Source: Brachybacterium sp. (GTDB lineage Bacteria > Actinomycetota > Actinomycetes > Actinomycetales > Dermabacteraceae). Taken from it: DNA of 9,928 nt. Position 1 is the stretch's first letter, and each line of letters opens with the position of its first letter. Location: the NCBI GenBank assembly GCA_027322375.1, contig DAHVRS010000070.1:1-9928 (forward strand), in the 5' to 3' direction. The translations under genes were made by a program, and so were the position numbers. Under the pieces are notes generated by a model that did not search any database, was not told the origin of the DNA, and saw only the letters and a list, made by a program, of their open reading frames with translations. This document shows, in pieces, positions 6,444 to 9,928 of this stretch.

Positions 6444-7396
6444 CCACGACCGACACCCCGAGGCCCGACATGGCTGCGCCTGTGTACGGTGACGGCCGCC
6501 CCAGTCCGCACCGCACGAAGCTCGGCGACGGGCTCTCCCCGCTGCGGGCCGTGCCGATGCTGCCGGCGGCACTGCTGCTGCTCGCCTTCATGCTCGGCCC
6601 GATCCTCTACTCGCTCTATCTCGCCTTCACAGACAGCGCGATCCGCGGCGAGGGCGCCTCCGACACCTCCTTCGTGGGGCTGAAGAACTTCACCGACGCC
6701 TTCGCCGACGGGGACTTCTGGAACTCCGTCGTCCTCACGCTCGTGTTCACGCTGATCTCCGCCGTGCTCGGCCAGAACCTGCTGGGCATCTCGCTCGCGC
6801 TGCTCATGGAGCGCGCCCACCGCGTGGTCACCTTCGTGGTCACCTCGATCGTGATCGCCGCCTGGATCCTGCCAGAGGTGGTCGCCGGCTACCTGCTCTA
6901 CACCTTCTTCGCCGACGAGGGCAGCCTCAACGCGATCCTCACCTCGATCGGCCTGCCCGGCCAGGACCTGCTGTTCAGCGCCCCGATCATCGCGGTGTCC
7001 TTCGCGAACATCTGGCGCGGCGCCGCCTTCTCGATGCTCGTCTACTCCGCGGCGCTCAGCTCCGTGCCCGGTGACGTGTACGAGTCCGCGGCGCTCGACG
7101 GCGCAGGCCCGGTGCGGCGCTTCGTGTCCGTGACCGTGCCGCTGCTGCGCCCCGCGATCGCGACGAACCTCATGCTCACCACGCTGCAGACCCTGTCGGT
7201 CTTCGGCCTGATCTTCATCATGACCGGCGGTGGACCCGCCCGGCAGTCCCAGACCCTGCCGCTGTACATGTACGAGCAGGCCTTCTCCTACGGGCAGCTC
7301 GGCTACGGCACCGCCGTGGCGCTGCTGCTCCTGCTCATCGGGGCGCTCGCCTCGATCGCCTACCTGCGCCTGCTGCCCGAGGAGGACAAGCGATGA
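6440..7396 (+). CDS. Sugar ABC transporter permease, MalF/UgpA type
   Basis: This 318-residue inner-membrane protein is one of the two channel subunits of a CUT1 sugar importer. After a polar tail of about 35 residues come six likely membrane helices, beginning with MLPAALLLLAFMLGPILYSLYLAF and ending at ALLLLLIGALASIAYL. The signature EAA loop, which contacts the ATPase, is at 215-238: ESAALDGAG, then RRFVSVTVPLLRP, with the conserved glycine at 221. The periplasm-side GLKNFTDAF and the late GGGPARQSQTLPLYMY segments are also characteristic. The start overlaps the binding-protein stop, and AGGAGG at 6427-6432 sits seven bases before the ATG, so it is translated in step with its neighbours. 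Length and motifs are normal. Confidence 0.93.
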   Translation: MTTTDTPRPDMAAPVYGDGRPSPHRTKLGDGLSPLRAVPMLPAALLLLAFMLGPILYSLYLAFTDSAIRGEGASDTSFVGLKNFTDAFADGDFWNSVVLTLVFTLISAVLGQNLLGISLALLMERAHRVVTFVVTSIVIAAWILPEVVAGYLLYTFFADEGSLNAILTSIGLPGQDLLFSAPIIAVSFANIWRGAAFSMLVYSAALSSVPGDVYESAALDGAGPVRRFVSVTVPLLRPAIATNLMLTTLQTLSVFGLIFIMTGGGPARQSQTLPLYMYEQAFSYGQLGYGTAVALLLLLIGALASIAYLRLLPEEDKR

Positions 7397-8292
7397 CCGC
7401 CGCCGTGCAGACCCCAGACACCCGCACCACGATCGACACCGCCCCGCGCCCCGCTCCCAGGCGGCGCATGACCCGCGCCGCGGGCACAGCGACCGCGAGC
7501 AACGCCGTCATGATCGCGATCGGGATCGCCTTCCTCGTGCCGCTGCTGTGGGTGGTGCTCGCCTCCTTCGACACCGAGGCGTCGCTGTCCGTGGCCTGGC
7601 CAGAGCGGTTCAGCCTCGGCAACTACGCGGCGATCTGGAACGCGGAGACGACCTTCCGGCCGCTGGGGAACTCGCTGATCCTGTGCGGCGGCGCGACGGT
7701 CCTCACCATGGTCTCCGCGGTGCTGTGCGCCTACCCGCTCTCCCGCTATCGCTTCCGGGCGAAGCGGCCGCTGCTGCTGACGATCATCTTCTCGACCGGC
7801 CTGCCGATCACCGCGATCATGATCCCCGTCTACTCGATGTTCGTGCAGGTGAACCTCATCGACTCGATGGGCGGCGCGATCCTGTTCCTGGGCGCGAGCG
7901 CCCTGCCCTACGCCATCTTCCTCACCAAGGGGTTCATGGACGGGGTGCCGCTGGAGATCGAGGAGTCCGCGTGGACCGAGGGCTCGGGCGTGCTGCGCAC
8001 CCTGTGGTCCGTGGTGCTGCCGCTGATGCGCTCGGGCCTGTCGGTGGCGACGATCTTCACCTTCGTGTCCATGTGGGGGAACTTCTTCGTCCCGTTCATG
8101 CTGCTGCTGAGCCCGGACAAGCTGCCCGCCGCGGTCACGCTGTACACCTTCTCCTCCCAGTACGGGCAGGTCGCCTACGGCCAGCTCGCCGCGTTCTCGA
8201 TCTTCTACTCGCTGCCGGTGGTGGTGCTGTACCTGTTCCTGGGCCGGAACCTCGGCCAGGGCTTCGCCGCTGCGGGCGGCGTGAAGGGCTGA
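7393..8292 (+). CDS. Sugar ABC transporter permease, MalG/UgpE type
   Basis: This 299-residue protein is the second channel subunit of the importer. A basic tail of about 35 residues precedes six likely helices, starting with AVMIAIGIAFLVPLLWVVLASF. Family landmarks include FSLGNYAAIWN, the helix with LCAYPLSRYRF, and the EAA loop at about 188-211 (EIEESAWTEG, then LRTLWSVVLPL). That loop has W-T-E-G where relatives usually have a small residue followed by D-G; the key glycine (197) and the L-P pair are kept. The ATG overlaps the previous stop (ATGA), and GAGGAGG at 7379-7385 lies seven bases upstream. No ATP-binding gene follows: the operon ends here with a hairpin. In actinobacteria such importers often use a shared MsiK-type ATPase encoded elsewhere, and I infer the same here. 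Confidence 0.92.
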   Translation: MTAAVQTPDTRTTIDTAPRPAPRRRMTRAAGTATASNAVMIAIGIAFLVPLLWVVLASFDTEASLSVAWPERFSLGNYAAIWNAETTFRPLGNSLILCGGATVLTMVSAVLCAYPLSRYRFRAKRPLLLTIIFSTGLPITAIMIPVYSMFVQVNLIDSMGGAILFLGASALPYAIFLTKGFMDGVPLEIEESAWTEGSGVLRTLWSVVLPLMRSGLSVATIFTFVSMWGNFFVPFMLLLSPDKLPAAVTLYTFSSQYGQVAYGQLAAFSIFYSLPVVVLYLFLGRNLGQGFAAAGGVKG

Positions 8293-8296
8293 GCCG

Positions 8297-8319
8297 GCCC
8301 GGTCCGGGACCGACCGGGC
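8297..8319 (+). terminator. Hairpin closing the sugar importer operon
   Basis: A perfect 8-bp stem (GCCCGGTC at 8297-8304, its complement at 8312-8319) with a 7-base loop starts four bases after the stop codon and is followed by GTTCGGG. An alternative longer pairing joins CCGGCCCGG at 8294-8302 to CCGGGCCGG at 8338-8346. Either would serve as a U-less terminator. Confidence 0.55.
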
Positions 8320-8353
8320 GTTCGGGCCCTCGGCGGCCCGGGCCGGTGGTGGG

Positions 8354-8359
8354 TAGCGT
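8354..8359 (+). promoter_or_regulatory. Candidate -10 element before the SDR gene
   Basis: TAGCGT fits TANNNT and resembles the TAGTGT before the sugar operon. It lies after the operon hairpin and 39 bases before the GTG at 8399, leaving room for a leader with AGGAGG at 8388-8393. No matching -35 hexamer is seen. Confidence 0.35.
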
Positions 8360-8398
8360 GGACGTCCCGCATCCGTCCCACCGACCCAGGAGGCTCCC

Positions 8399-9337
8399 GT
8401 GACCGATCAGGACCCGCGCCAGGACCGCGTGCACTCCCGAGTGGCTGAGCGCGCCGAGCGGCTCTCGACCTCCGGCGGCGAGCCGGCCTTCTCTCCGCAG
8501 GACCAGGAGCCGCCCGGACTGACGGGACCGATGAGCCCCGTGCCCGATCACGGCGAGCGCAGCTACGTCGGACACGCACGACTCGAGGGGATGGCCGCCC
8601 TGATCACCGGGGGTGATTCGGGCATCGGCCGGGCCGTCGCGATCGCCTACGCCCGCGAGGGCGCCGACGTGGCGATCGCCTACCTCCCCGAGGAGCAGGA
8701 GGACGCGGAGGAGACCCGGCGGTGGATCGAGGACGCCGGACACCGTGCCCTGCTGCTGCCCGGCGATCTCCGCGACGAGGAGCATGCGCGTTCCATCGTT
8801 CGTCGAACCGTCGAGGAGCTCGGCCGTCTCGACGTGCTCGTGAACAACGCGGCCTTCCAGTGGGGCAGGGCCGAGCCGAAGGGCCTGGAGGGGATCACCT
8901 CAGAACGGCTGCACCGCACCCTCACCACGAACCTCGAGGTGCTGTTCTGGCTCACCCAGGAGGCGGCCCCGCACCTCCGACCCGGAGCGAGCGTCATCAA
9001 CTCCTCCTCGATCCAGAGCTACGACCCGTCCGTGCCGCTCATGGACTACGCCGCGACCAAGGCCGCGATCAACAACCTGACCGTCAACCTCGCTGCGGAT
9101 CTCGGCCCCCGCGGCATCCGCGTCAACGCGGTCGCCCCCGGCCCGATCTGGACCCCGCTGAACGTCGCGACCCGCGTCCCGGACGATTACGTCGCCTTCG
9201 GGGCGAACACGCCCCTGGGCCGTGCAGGGCAGCCCGCCGAGTGCGCAGGGGCCTACGTGTTCCTGGCCAGCCCCGAGGAGGCGAGCTACGTCTCCGGCAC
9301 CGTGCTCGGCGTCACCGGGGGCCGCCCCGTGTTCTGA
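8399..9337 (+). CDS. Short-chain dehydrogenase/reductase, general stress protein 39 (YdaD/YhdF) type
   Basis: This 312-residue NAD(P)-dependent oxidoreductase belongs to the classical SDR superfamily. It has the cofactor-binding TGGDSGIG at 70-77, the NNAA element after LDVLV, the catalytic serine in INSSS at 200-204, and Y217-x-x-x-K221. PGPIWTPL and the VSGTVLGVTGG C-terminus follow. A roughly 60-residue N-terminal extension (PGLTGPMSPVPDHGERSYVGHARLEG region) and the ITSERLHRTLTTN and GPIWTP segments match my memory of Bacillus general stress protein 39 and its relatives, whose natural substrates are poorly defined. GTG 8399 is set by AGGAGG at 8388-8393, five bases upstream. It lies between a sugar importer and an EctB-type gene, and a role in stress adaptation is plausible but inferred. 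The catalytic residues are all present, so it should be active. Confidence 0.92.
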   Translation: MTDQDPRQDRVHSRVAERAERLSTSGGEPAFSPQDQEPPGLTGPMSPVPDHGERSYVGHARLEGMAALITGGDSGIGRAVAIAYAREGADVAIAYLPEEQEDAEETRRWIEDAGHRALLLPGDLRDEEHARSIVRRTVEELGRLDVLVNNAAFQWGRAEPKGLEGITSERLHRTLTTNLEVLFWLTQEAAPHLRPGASVINSSSIQSYDPSVPLMDYAATKAAINNLTVNLAADLGPRGIRVNAVAPGPIWTPLNVATRVPDDYVAFGANTPLGRAGQPAECAGAYVFLASPEEASYVSGTVLGVTGGRPVF

Positions 9338-9351
9338 GCGGCGCGCCGTGC

Positions 9352-9381
9352 TTGACGGGGAGCCTCCCCGCCTGTGAGGGT
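9352..9381 (+). promoter_or_regulatory. Candidate promoter of the ectB-like gene, with a palindrome in its spacer
   Basis: TTGACG at 9352-9357 is close to the -35 consensus. GAGGGT at 9376-9381, 18 bases further, is a weak -10 with the conserved A and final T. The hyphenated palindrome CGGGGAG-C-CTCCCCG (9356-9370) fills most of the spacer and could be an operator, or a short terminator hairpin for the SDR gene. The weak -10 makes this uncertain. Confidence 0.3.
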
Positions 9382-9388
9382 CGTCACA
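9373..9388 (+). promoter_or_regulatory. Perfect CRP/GlxR-type palindrome upstream of the ectB-like gene
   Basis: TGTGAGGGTCGTCACA matches TGTGA-N6-TCACA at all ten fixed positions. It lies about 90 bases before the ATG at 9475 and overlaps the candidate -10 at 9376-9381, which would suit repression if that promoter is real. CRP-family regulators such as Crp and GlxR bind this motif in actinobacteria; which protein binds here is not known. Confidence 0.6.
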
Positions 9389-9403
9389 CCGGGCCGCATC
9401 GGA

Positions 9404-9453
9404 CCGAGAGGCGGCCTTCGCTCTCGGCCCGGACGGGGAGGTCGGGCCGCCTC
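9404..9453 (+). promoter_or_regulatory. Overlapping alternative hairpins in the leader of the ectB-like gene
   Basis: CCGAGAG at 9404-9410 pairs perfectly with CTCTCGG at 9421-9427. GAGGCGGCC at 9408-9416 pairs perfectly with GGCCGCCTC at 9445-9453, and CGGCCC at 9425-9430 with GGGCCG at 9444-9449. These stems share bases and cannot all form at once. The last arm ends seven bases before the ribosome-binding site GGAAGAGG (9461-9468). It could be an attenuator, or chance in GC-rich DNA. Confidence 0.3.
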
Positions 9454-9474
9454 CTGAGCAGGAAGAGGTCTCCC

Positions 9475-9928
9475 ATGGACACCGCCGTCTTCGAGAACCA
9501 CGAATCCGAGATCCGCGGCTACTGCCGCAACTACCCGACCGTCTTCGCCTCCGCCTCCGGCGCGCGCCAGGTGGACGAGGAGGGCCGCAGCTACATCGAC
9601 TTCTTCGCCGGGGCCGGGGTGCTGAACTTCGGCCACAACCATCCCGCGATGAAGAAGGCGCTGATCGAGTTCCTAGAGGCCGACGGGGTCGCGCACTCGC
9701 TCGACACCTACACCACCACCAAGCGCGACTTCGTCGAGCGCTTCCACGGGGTGGTCCTCGCGCCCCGCGGCATGGACCACCGTCTGCAGTTCATGGGGCC
9801 GACGGGCTCGAACGCCGTGGAGGCCGCGATGAAGCTCGCCCGCGCCGCCACCGGCCGGCGCGAGGTCGTCGCCTTCAGCCACGGCTTCCACGGCATGACC
9901 CTCGGCTCCCTCGCCGCGACCGCGAACG
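9475..9928 (+). CDS. ectB: Diaminobutyrate--2-oxoglutarate transaminase, EctB type (3' end missing)
   Basis: The first 151 residues of a class III, PLP-dependent aminotransferase are visible before the window ends. EctB makes L-2,4-diaminobutyrate from aspartate semialdehyde using glutamate, the first step of ectoine synthesis; close relatives feed diaminobutyrate-based siderophores. Family landmarks appear in order: FENHESEIRGYCRNYPTVF, YIDFFAGAGVLNFGHNHP, DGVAHSLDTYTTTKRDFVERF, LAPRGMD, then FMGPTGSNAVEAAMKLAR (the PLP phosphate-binding GPTGSNAVE) and FSHGFHGMTLGSLA. The PLP lysine lies beyond the window. ATG 9475 has GGAAGAGG at 9461-9468 six bases upstream and gives the standard EctB N-terminus. 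ectA, usually just upstream of ectB, is absent: the gene before it is an SDR oxidoreductase 137 bases away. Family assignment is firm; the pathway (ectoine or siderophore) is not. Confidence 0.88.
   Translation, partial: MDTAVFENHESEIRGYCRNYPTVFASASGARQVDEEGRSYIDFFAGAGVLNFGHNHPAMKKALIEFLEADGVAHSLDTYTTTKRDFVERFHGVVLAPRGMDHRLQFMGPTGSNAVEAAMKLARAATGRREVVAFSHGFHGMTLGSLAATAN

Noticed and set aside
5058..6572. 504-residue open frame on the minus strand
   Set aside because: It lies opposite the sugar-binding protein, whose signal peptide, lipobox and family motifs are clear. The minus frame has no recognisable domain and is open because GC-rich codons rarely create stops.
9339..9348. Perfect palindrome CGGCGCGCCG after the SDR stop
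   Set aside because: Ten bases of pure G and C with no loop; expected by chance at this GC content and with no T run.

Overview
The window looks like ordinary chromosome from a very GC-rich actinobacterium. By eye GC is about 70%, and nearly every third codon position is G or C. The fused cytidylate kinase/Der GTPase, the close resemblance of the Der half to mycobacterial Der, the leaderless -10 promoters and the Tat-type lipoprotein all point to Actinomycetota. A Micrococcales genus such as Brachybacterium is my best guess, but that is recognition from memory, not a search. All genes I can support lie on the + strand. The long open frames on the minus strand and in shifted + frames are GC-driven shadows.

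Layout. (1) 1-2530: the 3' end of prephenate dehydrogenase (tyrA, ACT domain), then a 754-residue protein joining cytidylate kinase (cmk) to the double-GTPase ribosome-assembly factor Der. This is the usual actinobacterial tyrA-cmk-der neighbourhood. (2) 2551-3649: a perfect 12-bp hairpin, a TM2-domain membrane protein with a Gly/Pro/Gln/Tyr-rich tail on a leaderless promoter, a second 12-bp hairpin, and a 92-residue two-helix membrane protein. (3) 3712-4893: a Nudix hydrolase whose best ribosome-binding site points to an ATC codon, overlapping by ATGA with an unrecognised 231-residue protein. (4) 4921-8319: a CRP/GlxR-like site, a -10 element, and three overlapping genes for a sugar ABC importer (Tat lipoprotein binding protein and two permeases) with no ATPase gene, closed by a hairpin. 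(5) 8354-9337: an SDR oxidoreductase resembling Bacillus general stress protein 39. (6) 9352-9928: a regulatory leader with a perfect CRP-type palindrome and several competing hairpins, then the 5' part of an EctB-type diaminobutyrate aminotransferase cut by the window edge.

How it works together. Region 1 is housekeeping: tyrosine synthesis, pyrimidine nucleotides and 50S assembly. Region 4 imports a sugar or oligosaccharide and probably borrows a shared ATPase such as MsiK. Regions 5 and 6 fit stress or osmolyte metabolism, but ectA is not beside ectB, so the pathway (ectoine or a diaminobutyrate-based siderophore) is open. The two CRP-like sites, one before the sugar importer and one before ectB, suggest a common regulator.

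I did not find a clear undescribed system. The best leads are the pair of CRP-like sites, the apparent ATC start of the Nudix gene, the competing hairpins before ectB, and the unknown gene coupled to the Nudix gene. No tRNA, rRNA, CRISPR array, insertion sequence or attachment site was seen. No gene-free stretch exceeds about 155 bases.
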